Assembly: GCA_002440945.1 (NCBI GenBank)
Contig: DJWG01000032.1
Span: 70,056-134,055, forward strand
Direction: 5' to 3'
From: Rhodobacteraceae bacterium UBA6236
GTDB taxonomy: Bacteria; Pseudomonadota; Alphaproteobacteria; Rhodobacterales; Rhodobacteraceae
DNA length: 64,000 bases
The position numbers were made by a program, and so were the translations under genes. This document shows positions 32,399-41,712 of this stretch, piece by piece; within the stretch, counting starts at the first letter, position 1; each line of letters starts with the position of its first letter. Below the pieces are notes generated by a model. It ran no database searches and had not been told where the DNA came from. It saw nothing but the letters and a program-made list of their open reading frames with translations.

Positions 32399-35373
32399 GC
32401 ACCCGTCTGGCCCGGGGCGGTCGCCTGATCGACCGCTCGAAGCCGATCACCATCACCTTCAACGGCCGCCGCATGCCCGGATACCTCGGCGACACGCTGG
32501 CCTCTGCCGTGCTTGCCAACGACCAGATGATGGTCGGCCGGTCCTTCAAGTATCACCGCCCCCGCGGTGTTGTCGCCTCCGGCGCGGAAGAGCCGAACGC
32601 CCTTGTCGGCCTTGGCACCGGCGGCCGGTTCGAACCGAACCAGCGCATGACCACGACCGAGGCCTTCGACGGCGCGGAAACCGCCAGCCAGAACCACTGG
32701 CCGAGCCTCGAATTCGACATCGGCGCGATCAACAACAAGTTCGCGCGCTTCCTGCCGGGCGGCTTCTACTACAAGACCTTCATGTGGCCGCGCAGCTTCT
32801 GGAAGAACGTCTACGAACCCTTTATCCGTCAGTCGGCGGGTCTGGGCAAGGTGCCGACCGACCGCGACGCCGACCGCTATGAACAGGCCTACGCCTATGC
32901 GGATGTCGTTGTCGTCGGGGCCGGCATCGCGGGCCTGACGGCGGCGCTTGGCGCGGCCCGGTCGGGCAAGCGCGTCATCGTCCTGGAAATGACCCCCGCC
33001 TGCGGCGGCCGCGCCGTGGTCGATGGCATGACCATCGACGGCGACACTGTCGACGCCTGGGTCAACCGCGCCGTCGAGACGCTGCGCGGTATGGACAATG
33101 TCACGCTGATGACCCGGACCATGGCCACCGGTCTTTACGACCACGGCTACCTGCTGGCCGCCGAACGCGTCGCGGACCACACCCCCGGCGACGGCCGTCC
33201 GAAACAGCGCCTCTGGCGTATCCGCGCCGGAGAGGTCATCACCGCGACCGGCGCCATCGAACGTCCGCTGTCCTTCGCGGGCAACGACATCCCGGGCGTC
33301 ATGCTGGCGGCCGCGGTCCGTGACTACGCCGTCAACTACGGCGTCAGCATCGGCGACCGGACCGTCATCGTCACCAACAACGACGATGCCTACCGCACGG
33401 CGCTGGCGCTTCTGGATGCCGGGCTCACGGTTCCGGCGGTCATCGACGCCCGTCCGACCGTGACCGGCGCATTGCCCCAGGCCGTGCGCGACCGGGGTGT
33501 CCGGGTCCTGGAAGGCCGCGGCATCGCCAAGGTCCATGGCGGCAAGCGCGTGACCGGTGTCGTGATCTGCGTGCAGGCTGGCGAAGGCGCGATGATCGAG
33601 GAAATCGCCTGCGATTGCGTCGCCATGTCGGGCGGCTGGTCGCCGGTCGTCCATCTCTGGTCGCATTGCGGCGGCAAGCTTTTGTGGGACGACGCCCGCG
33701 CCATGTTCCGCCCCGACCCGGAACGCCCGCCTCTGGGCGCCGATGGTCGCGGCATGGTCCGCGCCGTGGGTTCGGCCAATGGCATGCTGACTGCCGATGA
33801 AGTGTTGTCCGACGCCCATGCGGCCTTTGGCACCGGCGAGGCGCCACGCAGCGACGCGCCCGCCGAAGCCAGCATGGAGCCGGTCTGGATCATGCCACAA
33901 GGCGCAGGCCCGGCCTTGCGCAACAAGATGTGGCTCGACCCGCAGAACGACGTGAAGGTCTCGGACGTGCAGCTTGCCGCCCGGGAAGGCTATGAAAGCG
34001 TCGAACACACCAAGCGCTACACGACGCTCGGGATGGCGACGGACCAAGGGAAGATCAGCAACATCAACGGTCTGGCGGTCCTTTCCGATGCGCTGCATCG
34101 GGAAATCCCCGCAACCGGCACCACGACCTTCCGGCCGCCCTACACGCCGCTTTCGATCGGCGCCATCGCCGGCGAGGCTCGGGGCGAGATCTTCCAGCCG
34201 CTGCGCCGCACGCCGATCCATGAATGGCACGAGGCGCATGGCGTGGAATGGGAACCCGTCGGCCTTTGGCGTCGTCCGTTCTGTTACCGGCGCGCGGGCG
34301 AGTCGACCCATGCCGCCGTCACCCGCGAGGTCAAGAACACCCGGACGAACCTCGGGCTTCTGGACGCCTCGACCCTTGGCAAGATCCTCGTCAAGGGCCC
34401 GGACGCGGGCAAGTTCCTCGACATGCTCTACACCGGGGTCATGTCGACCCTGCCGGTGGGCAAGTGCCGGTATGGCCTGATGTGCAACGAACAGGGCTTC
34501 CTCAGCGATGACGGGGTCGTGGTGCGCCTGTCCGAAGACAGCTGGCTTTGCCACACCACCTCGGGCGGGGCCGACCGCATCCACGGCTGGATGGAAGACT
34601 GGCTTCAGTGCGAATGGTGGGACTGGAAGGTCTACACGGCCAACCTGACCGAACAATTCGCGCAGATCGCCGTCGTCGGTCCCAACGCGCGCAAGGTTCT
34701 GGAAAAGCTGGGCGGGATGGACGTGTCCAAAGCGACGGTGCCCTTCATGACCTATGCCGAAGGCAAGCTTGGCGGCTTCAACGCCCGGGTGTTCCGCATC
34801 AGCTTCTCGGGCGAACTCAGCTATGAAATCGCCGTCCCGGCCAGCGAAGGCCGGGCCTTCTGGGAAAAGCTGGTCGAGGCGGGACAGGAATTCGGCGTGA
34901 TGCCCTACGGCACGGAATGCCTGCACATCCTGCGCGCCGAAAAAGGTTTCATCATGATCGGCGATGAAACCGACGGCACGGTGATCCCGCAGGATCTGAA
35001 CATGGCCTGGGCGATTTCCAAGAAAAAGCCCGACTATCTGGGCAAACGCGGTCAGGAACGCAGCTATCTGGCCAGCCCGGATCGCTGGCAACTGGTTGGC
35101 CTGGAAACGCTTGACGGCTCGGTCCTGCCGGAATGTGCCTATGCGGTGGCACCGGGCGTCAACGGCAATGGCCAGCGCAACGTGCAGGGGCGCGTCACCT
35201 CGACCTACCACTCGCCGACGCTCGGGCGCGGCATCGCCATGGGTCTGGTGAAGCACGGTCCCGCCCGCATGGGCGAGGTGCTGGATTTCCCCGGTGACAA
35301 TGGCAAGGTCCATCAGGCCCGGATCGTCGATCAGGTCTTTTACGACAAGGAAGGGGCGAAGAACGATGCCTAA
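32395..35373 (+). CDS. soxA: Sarcosine oxidase subunit alpha
   Basis: The 992-residue large subunit. The N-terminal about 110 residues resemble a 2Fe-2S ferredoxin fold without the cysteines (TFNGRRMPGYLGDTLASAVL). A dinucleotide-binding domain follows, with VVVGAGIAGLTAALGAA near residue 175. The C-terminal third (about 600-990) is an aminomethyltransferase-like (GcvT) domain that binds folate and takes up the methylene group, with conserved LMCNEQGFLSDDGVV and a late GLETLDGS. Length matches known alpha subunits (about 960-1000). It overlaps soxD by four bases and soxG by eight. No glyA or folate gene accompanies the operon here. Confidence 0.94.
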   Translation: MSTRLARGGRLIDRSKPITITFNGRRMPGYLGDTLASAVLANDQMMVGRSFKYHRPRGVVASGAEEPNALVGLGTGGRFEPNQRMTTTEAFDGAETASQNHWPSLEFDIGAINNKFARFLPGGFYYKTFMWPRSFWKNVYEPFIRQSAGLGKVPTDRDADRYEQAYAYADVVVVGAGIAGLTAALGAARSGKRVIVLEMTPACGGRAVVDGMTIDGDTVDAWVNRAVETLRGMDNVTLMTRTMATGLYDHGYLLAAERVADHTPGDGRPKQRLWRIRAGEVITATGAIERPLSFAGNDIPGVMLAAAVRDYAVNYGVSIGDRTVIVTNNDDAYRTALALLDAGLTVPAVIDARPTVTGALPQAVRDRGVRVLEGRGIAKVHGGKRVTGVVICVQAGEGAMIEEIACDCVAMSGGWSPVVHLWSHCGGKLLWDDARAMFRPDPERPPLGADGRGMVRAVGSANGMLTADEVLSDAHAAFGTGEAPRSDAPAEASMEPVWIMPQGAGPALRNKMWLDPQNDVKVSDVQLAAREGYESVEHTKRYTTLGMATDQGKISNINGLAVLSDALHREIPATGTTTFRPPYTPLSIGAIAGEARGEIFQPLRRTPIHEWHEAHGVEWEPVGLWRRPFCYRRAGESTHAAVTREVKNTRTNLGLLDASTLGKILVKGPDAGKFLDMLYTGVMSTLPVGKCRYGLMCNEQGFLSDDGVVVRLSEDSWLCHTTSGGADRIHGWMEDWLQCEWWDWKVYTANLTEQFAQIAVVGPNARKVLEKLGGMDVSKATVPFMTYAEGKLGGFNARVFRISFSGELSYEIAVPASEGRAFWEKLVEAGQEFGVMPYGTECLHILRAEKGFIMIGDETDGTVIPQDLNMAWAISKKKPDYLGKRGQERSYLASPDRWQLVGLETLDGSVLPECAYAVAPGVNGNGQRNVQGRVTSTYHSPTLGRGIAMGLVKHGPARMGEVLDFPGDNGKVHQARIVDQVFYDKEGAKNDA

Positions 35374-35920
35374 CGCCGTGAGCGCCTTGAATGGCAAGAC
35401 CTATTCCGGTTTCGTCGAGGTTCAGGAAACCGGCCTGCAGGGCATGATCACCCTGCGCGGCGATCTGGCCTCGGCGACCTTCGCCGCGGCCGTGCAGGCA
35501 GCGACGGGAACCTCGGTGCCCGGCCCGCGCCGGATCGTGATGGCGGGGGGGAAATCCGCGCTCTGGATGTCGCCGGACGAACTGTTGCTGCTGGTGCCCT
35601 ATGCCGAGGCGGCTGTGGTGGCGGCGCAGCTTGCCGCGGCGCTTGCCGGGGAACATGCGCTGGCTGTCAACGTCTCGGACGCGCGGGCGATGTTCCGCGT
35701 CAAGGGCGCGAAGTCCGCGCAGGCGCTGCAAAAGCTGGCGCCGGTCGATTTCGCATCCTTGGGCGAGGATGAGGTCCGCCGCAGCCGCATCGCGCAAGTC
35801 GCGGGCGCGCTTTGGAAATCCGGTCCCGAGGAGTTCAGCTTGATCGGCTTCCGCTCCGTCGCGGGTTACATCATGGGGCTACTGGAAGTCTCCGCCCGTC
35901 CCGGTGCGGAAATCGCCTGA
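35366..35920 (+). CDS. soxG: Sarcosine oxidase subunit gamma
   Basis: The 184-residue gamma subunit, fold-related to the GcvT C-terminal domain. ITLRGDLASATFAAAV and LWMSPDELLLLVP in the first half, then LAVNVSDARAMFRVKG and the family's closing RSVAGYIMGLLEVSARPG, identify it. The start codon overlaps the soxA stop by eight bases, so it is translated by coupling. It is the last gene of the operon, followed by a strong terminator. Confidence 0.88.
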   Translation: MPNAVSALNGKTYSGFVEVQETGLQGMITLRGDLASATFAAAVQAATGTSVPGPRRIVMAGGKSALWMSPDELLLLVPYAEAAVVAAQLAAALAGEHALAVNVSDARAMFRVKGAKSAQALQKLAPVDFASLGEDEVRRSRIAQVAGALWKSGPEEFSLIGFRSVAGYIMGLLEVSARPGAEIA

Positions 35921-35933
35921 AGCCCGACACGAA

Positions 35934-35979
35934 AAACCGCAAAAGGCGCGCCCGTCCCAAGGCGCGCCTTTTTCGGTTT
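35934..35979 (+). terminator. Strong terminator of the sarcosine oxidase operon
   Basis: A 12-pair perfect stem (35941-35952 with 35961-35972) carries a T run at 35969-35973. It extends by six more pairs (35934-35939 with 35974-35979) across one mismatch. The A run on the other side lets it work in both directions. Confidence 0.9.
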
Positions 35980-36057
35980 CAGCGGCTTGACCACCGGGAA
36001 CGGCTGTGGCCTTAGTTGCGTTGAACCGCGAACCCTCTGGACCCGAAAGGAAACGCC

Positions 36058-36660
36058 ATGGCCTTCACCCTTCCCGATCTTCCCTATGCCCACGATGCGC
36101 TGGCAGCGCTTGGCATGTCGAAAGAGACGCTGGAATATCACCACGACCTGCACCACAAGGCCTATGTCGACAACGGCAACAAGCTGATCGCCGGGACCGA
36201 GTGGGAGAACAAGAGCCTGGAAGACATCGTACGCGGCACCTACCAGGCCGGCGCCGTTGCCCAGAACGGCATCTTCAACAACGCCAGCCAGCACTGGAAC
36301 CACAACCTGTTCTGGGAGGTGATGGGGCCGGGCGAAAACAAGAAGATGCCGGGCGCGCTGGAAAAGGCGCTGACCGACTCGTTCGGTTCGGTCGCCAAGT
36401 TCAAGGAAGACTTCGCCGCCGCCGGTGCCGGTCAGTTCGGTTCGGGCTGGGCCTGGCTCGTGAAGGACAAGGACGGCGCGCTGCGCGTCACCAAGACTGA
36501 AAACGGCGTGAACCCGCTGTGCTTCGGGCAGACCGCGCTTCTGGGTTGCGACGTGTGGGAACATTCCTACTACATCGATTTCCGCAACAAGCGCCCGGCC
36601 TATCTGACCAACTTCCTCGACAAGCTGGTCAACTGGGAAAACGTCGCGGGCCGCATGTAA
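36058..36660 (+). CDS. sodB: Superoxide dismutase, iron type
   Basis: A 200-residue cytoplasmic enzyme that converts superoxide to oxygen and hydrogen peroxide. The four metal ligands are H28 (EYHHDLHH), H82 (WNHNLFW), D165 and H169 (CDVWEH). Q78 in NNASQHWNH marks the iron-type active site, whereas manganese enzymes have glycine there and a glutamine later, so I call SodB; cambialistic enzymes cannot be excluded. GAAAGGAA lies before the ATG. It is monocistronic, between two terminators. Confidence 0.94.
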   Translation: MAFTLPDLPYAHDALAALGMSKETLEYHHDLHHKAYVDNGNKLIAGTEWENKSLEDIVRGTYQAGAVAQNGIFNNASQHWNHNLFWEVMGPGENKKMPGALEKALTDSFGSVAKFKEDFAAAGAGQFGSGWAWLVKDKDGALRVTKTENGVNPLCFGQTALLGCDVWEHSYYIDFRNKRPAYLTNFLDKLVNWENVAGRM

Positions 36661-36687
36661 CGGTCTGCGGGCGATCCGTCCAGTACC

Positions 36688-36720
36688 AGGCCTGCCGGAC
36701 CTCCGGCGGGCCTTTCTTTT
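36688..36720 (+). terminator. Rho-independent terminator after sodB
   Basis: An 11-pair stem with one G-T wobble (36688-36698 with 36703-36713) has a 4-base loop and is followed by TTCTTTT. Confidence 0.88.
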
Positions 36721-36798
36721 CCAAAACTATGAAGTGTTCGCCGGAAGATGCTGAAATTTCCACGGAATCCTGCGCGCCGCAATCGGGCGACCTGATCC

Positions 36799-37236
36799 GT
36801 GCTGTCACTCGCCGGGCTGTTTCTTGCGGCACTCGCCGCCGCGACCCTGATCCCCGCGCAGTCCGAGGCGCTGTTGGTCGGCATGGTGCTTGCCGACCTG
36901 CATCCGGTCTGGCTGCTGCTTCTGGTGGCAACGACCGGGAATGTGCTGGGATCGGTGGTGAACTGGGCCTTGGGCCGCTATCTCATCCGGTTTTCGGATC
37001 GGCGCTGGTTCCCGGTTTCGCCAGCTGCGCTTGCCCGTGCCAGCGAGTCCTATCGGCGCTGGGGACATTGGAGCCTGCTCGGCTCCTGGCTTCCGGTCGT
37101 CGGCGATCCCCTGACACTGGTCGCCGGAGTTTTGCGCGAGCCTTTCTGGCGGTTCGTCGGGATCGTTACGTTGGCCAAGGGCGGGCGCTATCTGGTGCTG
37201 GTCTGGATGGCGCTGCGGCTGGCCGAGGCGCCCTGA
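36799..37236 (+). CDS. YqaA/DedA-related small membrane protein
   Basis: A 145-residue integral membrane protein. It has the YqaA pattern: an N-terminal helix with the PAQSEALLVGM segment, then GNVLGSVVNWALGRYL, the G-H-W segment RRWGHWSLLGSWLPVVGDPLTLVAGVLR, and a final helix. Relatives of DedA act in membrane homeostasis or lipid carrier flipping, but the exact role of this branch is not established. It starts with GTG at 36799, with a poor ribosome-binding site. Confidence 0.78.
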   Translation: MLSLAGLFLAALAAATLIPAQSEALLVGMVLADLHPVWLLLLVATTGNVLGSVVNWALGRYLIRFSDRRWFPVSPAALARASESYRRWGHWSLLGSWLPVVGDPLTLVAGVLREPFWRFVGIVTLAKGGRYLVLVWMALRLAEAP

Positions 37237-37339
37237 ACCAGCGATCACGAATTGCTGATTGATTAACTCGGAATTGTCATGACCGACACTTTCTGTCAGG
37301 TAAGCCAAAAGCTGCGTCCTGAACCGATGGTGCCAACCG

Positions 37340-39895
37340 ATGATCCCCAGTTTCGTCTCTGACCTTGCGCGGCATGGGCGCCAGATTGCCCTTGTCAGTC
37401 CGGGTGAGGGCGAGGTGAGCTATGCCGATCTTGCGCACCGGGTCGCGGATGTCGCCCAACGCCTGCGCGGGCCGAAACGCCTGATCGCGATTGAGGCCGC
37501 TTCCGCGATCCCCGCGATCACCGCCTATCTTGGGGCGCTGGCGGCGGGCCATGCGGTCGCGCTGCTTCCACACGCAGATGCGGGCGCCTTTTCGCGCTTC
37601 GATGACCGCTTCCGCCCGGAAACCACCTTCCGCCGCATTGCGGGCCGTTGGCGGTGGCTGAACGCCAGGCCATCGCAAGGCGAGCCTCACCCCGATCTTG
37701 CGCTTCTGATGATGACCTCGGGCAGCACGGGGCAAGGGAAGGGTGTGCGGCTGTCGGGGAGGGCGCTGGATGCCAACGCCAGCGCCATTGCCTCGTTTCT
37801 GGACCTTGGCGCCGATGATCGCGCGGCGCTGATCCTGCCCTTGCATTACGCCTACGGGCTTTCGGTGCTGAATGCGCATCTGGCGGTGGGGGCAAGTGTC
37901 TGGCTGCATCCCGGTTCGGTGCTGGAACCGGGCTTCCTTCACCACCTGCGCGAGGCGCGGTGCACGAACCTTGCGGGCGTGCCGCATTCCTATGATCTTT
38001 TCGACAGTATCGGGCTGGACCGCGCCGATCTTCCCGACCTGCGTCTGTTGACGGTGGCGGGCGGGGCGCTGCCATCCGCTCAGGTCAGCCGCTGGGGCGG
38101 GGTGATGGCGGCGCGGGGCGGGCGGTTCTTCGTGATGTATGGCCAGACCGAGGCCACCGCCCGCATCGCCTATCTGCCGCCCGATCTTGCCGCGTCGCAC
38201 CCCGACCGCATCGGCGTCGCCATCCCCGGCGGGGAATTGTCGCTGCGGACACCCGAGGGCCAGACGATCCAGGCGCCCGGGGTCGAAGGCGAACTGGTCT
38301 ATCGCGGCCCGAACGTGATGATGGGCTACGCCAGCCACCGCGCGGATCTTGGGCGGGGGCCCGAAGTCGGGGCGCTCGCCACCGGCGATCTGGCGATCCG
38401 GGATGAAACCGGGCTTTACCGGATCACCGGGCGGCTGAAGCGCATGTCAAAGATCGCCGGTCTGCGGATCGGGCATGACGCGCTTGAGGCGGCGCTTGCG
38501 GCCGAAGGAATGGCCGCCGCGGTGATCGGCGACGACCGGGGGCTCACCGCGGCCTATACCGGGGGCCACGACCCCGAAGCGGTGCGGGCCGCGATGATCC
38601 GCGCCACGGGTCTGACCGCGCGCCACGTCGCGGCGAAGCGTATCGCCGACTTGCCACGCCTTCCGTCGGGGAAGGTCGCCTATGATGCGCTGCGCCAGCA
38701 ACTGGCGCCCACGGCCCCGGTCAATGGCGTGCCTGCGGCGTTCCGGCAATGCTTCCACCCCCGGCCTGTCGCGCTGTCGGACAGTTTTGCAAGCTTGGGC
38801 GGCGACTCGCTCCGCCATGTTGAATTGTCGATGGATCTTGAGCGCTTGCTGGGATCGGTGCCGCGGAACTGGGAACAGATGCGGTTGTCGGATCTGGCGG
38901 GCCAGCAGCGCGCCACGCGGAAAAGCGGCCTGATCGGGACCGACCTCGTGATCCGGGCGCTGGCGATCCTTGCGGTGGTCCTTCAGCACCAGACGCTTTG
39001 GCCGGTCTATGGCGGCTCGGCGGCGATGGTGATCCTGATCGGCTACAGCTTGGGGCGGTTCCAGCGCCAGATCCTCGCCTCGGGCGATCTGGCGGGGCTG
39101 TTCCGACCGCTGATCAAGGTTCTGGCGCCCTATTACCTGATCCTTCTGGCCTATGCGGTGGAATGGGGCAGGGTGCCCTGGCTTTCGGTTTTCCTTGTTG
39201 GAAACTTCGGCGCGGGCGATCCGGTGAACCAGGACATGCTGCCCTACCTTTACTGGTTCGTCGAGGCTTACGCGCAGATGCTTCTGGTCTTCGCGGCGTT
39301 GGCGCTGGCGAAGCCGGCCCGGCGCTGGATCGCCGTCGATCCCTTTCGTTTCGGGCTCGTGCTTCTGGTCGGGGCCTGCCTTGCGCGGCAATGGGGACCG
39401 GAGCTTTGGCCCCTGGGCGGGCGGCAGATCTTCACGCTGCCATGGGTATTCCATCTTTGCGCCTTCGGCTGGTGCATCGCGACTGCCGACAGCCTGCGGC
39501 GGCGGCTGATCGTGCTGGCGGCGGCGGCGCTGGTCATGCCCTGGGTGGCTTGGGCAGGTGGCAACTGGTTCGGAGCCTGGATCAAGTATGCCGCCCAATT
39601 CGCTGTCATTGCGGCACTTTTGTTCCTGCCGCAGATCCGGCTGCCCGTCTGGATCAGCCCCGGAGTGTTGATGGTCGCGCGGGCGAGTTTCCTGATCTAC
39701 CTGCTTCACCGTTTCGTGCCGGAAATCTTGCTGCTTCCCATGACGGACCGGCTGCCGCAGGGTCTTTTGGACGCCGTCGCAATCACAGGCGGCATCGGGC
39801 TTGGGATACTGGCCTGCGGGCTGCAACGCGGCCTTATGCGGCTAAGGCCGCTTGTCTGGCGTCCTGCCACACCCACGCCCGATAGCGCGCTCTGA
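37340..39895 (+). CDS. Three-domain fusion: adenylation domain, acyl carrier domain and membrane acyltransferase
   Basis: An 851-residue protein with three parts. Residues 1 to about 445 form an AMP-binding (ANL) domain with the P-loop TSGSTGQGKG at 126-135, the YGQTEATARI motif near 267, and TGDLAIRDETG. A short carrier domain follows, with its phosphopantetheine serine in SLGGDSLRH at about 489. From about residue 535 the protein is a membrane acyltransferase-3 type domain (RALAILAVVLQHQ at its start) with around nine or ten helices. The chain could activate a small acid, load it on its own carrier and transfer it across or at the membrane. The substrate is unknown. It stands alone, with a weak ribosome-binding site. 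Confidence 0.82.
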   Translation: MIPSFVSDLARHGRQIALVSPGEGEVSYADLAHRVADVAQRLRGPKRLIAIEAASAIPAITAYLGALAAGHAVALLPHADAGAFSRFDDRFRPETTFRRIAGRWRWLNARPSQGEPHPDLALLMMTSGSTGQGKGVRLSGRALDANASAIASFLDLGADDRAALILPLHYAYGLSVLNAHLAVGASVWLHPGSVLEPGFLHHLREARCTNLAGVPHSYDLFDSIGLDRADLPDLRLLTVAGGALPSAQVSRWGGVMAARGGRFFVMYGQTEATARIAYLPPDLAASHPDRIGVAIPGGELSLRTPEGQTIQAPGVEGELVYRGPNVMMGYASHRADLGRGPEVGALATGDLAIRDETGLYRITGRLKRMSKIAGLRIGHDALEAALAAEGMAAAVIGDDRGLTAAYTGGHDPEAVRAAMIRATGLTARHVAAKRIADLPRLPSGKVAYDALRQQLAPTAPVNGVPAAFRQCFHPRPVALSDSFASLGGDSLRHVELSMDLERLLGSVPRNWEQMRLSDLAGQQRATRKSGLIGTDLVIRALAILAVVLQHQTLWPVYGGSAAMVILIGYSLGRFQRQILASGDLAGLFRPLIKVLAPYYLILLAYAVEWGRVPWLSVFLVGNFGAGDPVNQDMLPYLYWFVEAYAQMLLVFAALALAKPARRWIAVDPFRFGLVLLVGACLARQWGPELWPLGGRQIFTLPWVFHLCAFGWCIATADSLRRRLIVLAAAALVMPWVAWAGGNWFGAWIKYAAQFAVIAALLFLPQIRLPVWISPGVLMVARASFLIYLLHRFVPEILLLPMTDRLPQGLLDAVAITGGIGLGILACGLQRGLMRLRPLVWRPATPTPDSAL

Positions 39896-39898
39896 CGA

Positions 39899-40372
39899 TT
39901 ACCCAGCGGCGGTCGATCCGAACAGCACCTGATCAGGGATTTCCTGCCGCGCGATCAGCAGGCTGCAATCCAGCCCGTCGCTCAGCGCGGCGGTGACAGA
40001 TCCGTGCAGCCAGCGCGCCATGACGCCCTGCTTCAGGTGGCCGACCACCACCAGATCGGCGCCGATATCATTTGCAACGGCCACGATGCGTTCCGCCGGG
40101 TGGCCGGTTTCCAGCCGCGCTTCGGGTGTCAGGCCCATGCGTTTCAACCGCGCGACCCCTTCGTCAAGGATGGCCTGATAGTTCACTTCTTCCTGAAGCG
40201 GCAGGTAGCCCGCGACCGGGTCCACCGCCATCGACAGGCCCGCCGCCGGATCGACGACCGCCAGCAGAACCACGCGCCCCGCGCCGCAAAGCTGCGCCAT
40301 CCGCGCCCCTTCGCGAAGGGCAAGCCTGCCCTCCTGGGTTCCGTCATAGGCAAGCAGGATCGTGGTGTACAT
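39899..40372 (-). CDS. Universal stress protein (UspA family)
   Basis: A 157-residue cytoplasmic protein beginning MYTTILLAYDGTQEGRLALRE, the usual USP N-terminus. The nucleotide-binding loop comes late, as GADLVVVGHLKQGVMARWLHGSVTAALS, which resembles the ATP-binding GxxGxxxxxxGS(V) pattern except that GH-LKQG deviates at the first positions. ATP binding is therefore likely but not certain. The start at 40372 has GGAGG six bases upstream; the frame is open 50 codons further without support. It converges on the acyltransferase fusion gene. Confidence 0.87.
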   Translation of the reverse strand: MYTTILLAYDGTQEGRLALREGARMAQLCGAGRVVLLAVVDPAAGLSMAVDPVAGYLPLQEEVNYQAILDEGVARLKRMGLTPEARLETGHPAERIVAVANDIGADLVVVGHLKQGVMARWLHGSVTAALSDGLDCSLLIARQEIPDQVLFGSTAAG

Positions 40373-40668
40373 GATGGCCTCCGATTGGCAGTTGCTGTTG
40401 CGATCACGCCTGAAGACACCCGAAAGGATAGGCCTGGATCGGGAGTCTGGCAATTGCACAACGATGTGCGGCGCGGGTCGGGTCCGCGGTTTTTCAGTCG
40501 GTCGCCGAACGAATTCCGTCACAGAAGGTTCTTGGAAATTCTGTCGCCGGTTTACAAAGCCAACCTATCCAGAGCCGAACGAAATCAGTCGGATAGTCGG
40601 CATCGCCGGCGTTCCGTCCATTACTTTTTTCAGCGCCCTCCCGACGGTAGCTGGATAAGCGGGACGAC
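40373..40668. other. Divergent region between the stress-protein gene and the ABC operon
   Basis: About 296 bases hold both promoters. I searched by eye for FNR-type TTGAT-N4-ATCAA boxes and TetR/LacI-like palindromes and found nothing convincing. Composition is lower in GC than in the flanking genes, as expected for promoters. Confidence 0.4.
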
Positions 40669-41712
40669 ATGGCCGGAACCACCAGTCACACGCCACCCAG
40701 CGGGAAAGAGCCCCCGGTCCTGACGATCCGTAACCTCCATGTCGGGTTTTCCGGCGCGCCGGCGGTCCAGGATCTGAGCCTGGTCGTCCATCGCGGCGAA
40801 ACCCTTGGCGTCGTGGGGGAGTCGGGGTCGGGGAAGTCGGTGACTTTTCTGGCGGCGATGCGTTTGCTGCCGCCCAAGGCTTCGGTGACGGGCCGGATCA
40901 CGCTGGGCGCGGACAACCTGCTTCAGCTTCCCGAACGCCGCATGACCCGCATCCGTGGCGGGCGGATCGGCCTGATCCCGCAGGATCCGGGCGCCGCGCT
41001 CAATCCGATGATGCGGGTAGGGCGGCAGATCTGCGAAACCCTCTGGCTTCATCAGGGGCTTGGCGGGTCTGGGGCGCGGGCCGAGGCGCGGCGGCTTCTG
41101 GATCAGGTGGGCATCCCCAACGCGGCGGCGCGGATCGACCGCTATCCTTTCGAGTTTTCGGGCGGCCAGAAACAGCGGATCATGATCGCGCTCGCGCTGG
41201 CGGGCAAACCCGATCTGCTGGTCGCGGACGAACCGACCACCGCCCTTGACGTGACGATCCAGGCGCAGATTCTTGAACTGTTGGTCGAAGTGCAGCGCGA
41301 CACCGGCATGGCGATGGTGCTGATCAGTCATGATCTGGGCGTGATCTCGCAGACCTGTCAGCGGGTTGCGGTGATGTATGCGGGCCGGATCGTCGAGGAA
41401 TCGACGGCTTCGGCCCTGTTTCACGATCCGGCGCATCCCTATACCCGCGGGCTCTTGCGGTCCTTGCCCGAACTTTCAGGCCCGCGCCGCCGGCTGAGCG
41501 CGATCCCGGGCATGGTCCCCAATCCTCGCGACCTGCCCAGCGGCTGCGCCTTTGCTCCGCGCTGCGAACTGGTGCGCGAAGGCTGCCATGACCTGCGACC
41601 GGGTCTTGCGCCGATCGGCGGCACCCGGCGGGTCGCTTGCAAGCCGGTCGAGGACGCCCGCAACCGCCCACTGTTGCCCAGCACCCAGCATCCGGCAGAG
41701 GCCACGGCATGA
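40669..41712 (+). CDS. ABC transporter ATP-binding protein, dipeptide/oligopeptide type (DppD/OppD-like)
   Basis: A 347-residue ATPase. Walker A is GESGSGKS, the signature motif is FSGGQKQRIMIALALA, and Walker B is LLVADEPTTALD. The C-terminal oligopeptide-transporter extension carries the family cysteines, SGCAFAPRCELVREGC. It would power one half of the importer encoded by the next genes. It starts the operon, with a weak ribosome-binding site, and overlaps the second ATPase as ATGA. Confidence 0.9.
   Translation: MAGTTSHTPPSGKEPPVLTIRNLHVGFSGAPAVQDLSLVVHRGETLGVVGESGSGKSVTFLAAMRLLPPKASVTGRITLGADNLLQLPERRMTRIRGGRIGLIPQDPGAALNPMMRVGRQICETLWLHQGLGGSGARAEARRLLDQVGIPNAAARIDRYPFEFSGGQKQRIMIALALAGKPDLLVADEPTTALDVTIQAQILELLVEVQRDTGMAMVLISHDLGVISQTCQRVAVMYAGRIVEESTASALFHDPAHPYTRGLLRSLPELSGPRRRLSAIPGMVPNPRDLPSGCAFAPRCELVREGCHDLRPGLAPIGGTRRVACKPVEDARNRPLLPSTQHPAEATA

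Noticed and set aside
32389..35397. A 1002-codon minus-strand frame opposite soxA
   Set aside because: It is a shadow of the soxA coding sequence. The plus-strand protein has clear sarcosine oxidase domains and coupled neighbours.
30739..35920. Reading the sox genes as a sulfur-oxidation (thiosulfate) cluster, given sqr nearby
   Set aside because: The proteins are clearly the four sarcosine oxidase subunits (covalent flavin, zinc and folate domains). The shared symbol is a naming coincidence.
36058..36660. Calling the superoxide dismutase manganese-type
   Set aside because: The active-site glutamine is in the N-terminal half (NNASQHWNH), which marks iron-type enzymes.
40373..40668. An FNR-type box between the stress-protein gene and the ABC operon
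   Set aside because: No TTGAT-N4-ATCAA-like sequence with more than partial matches is present.
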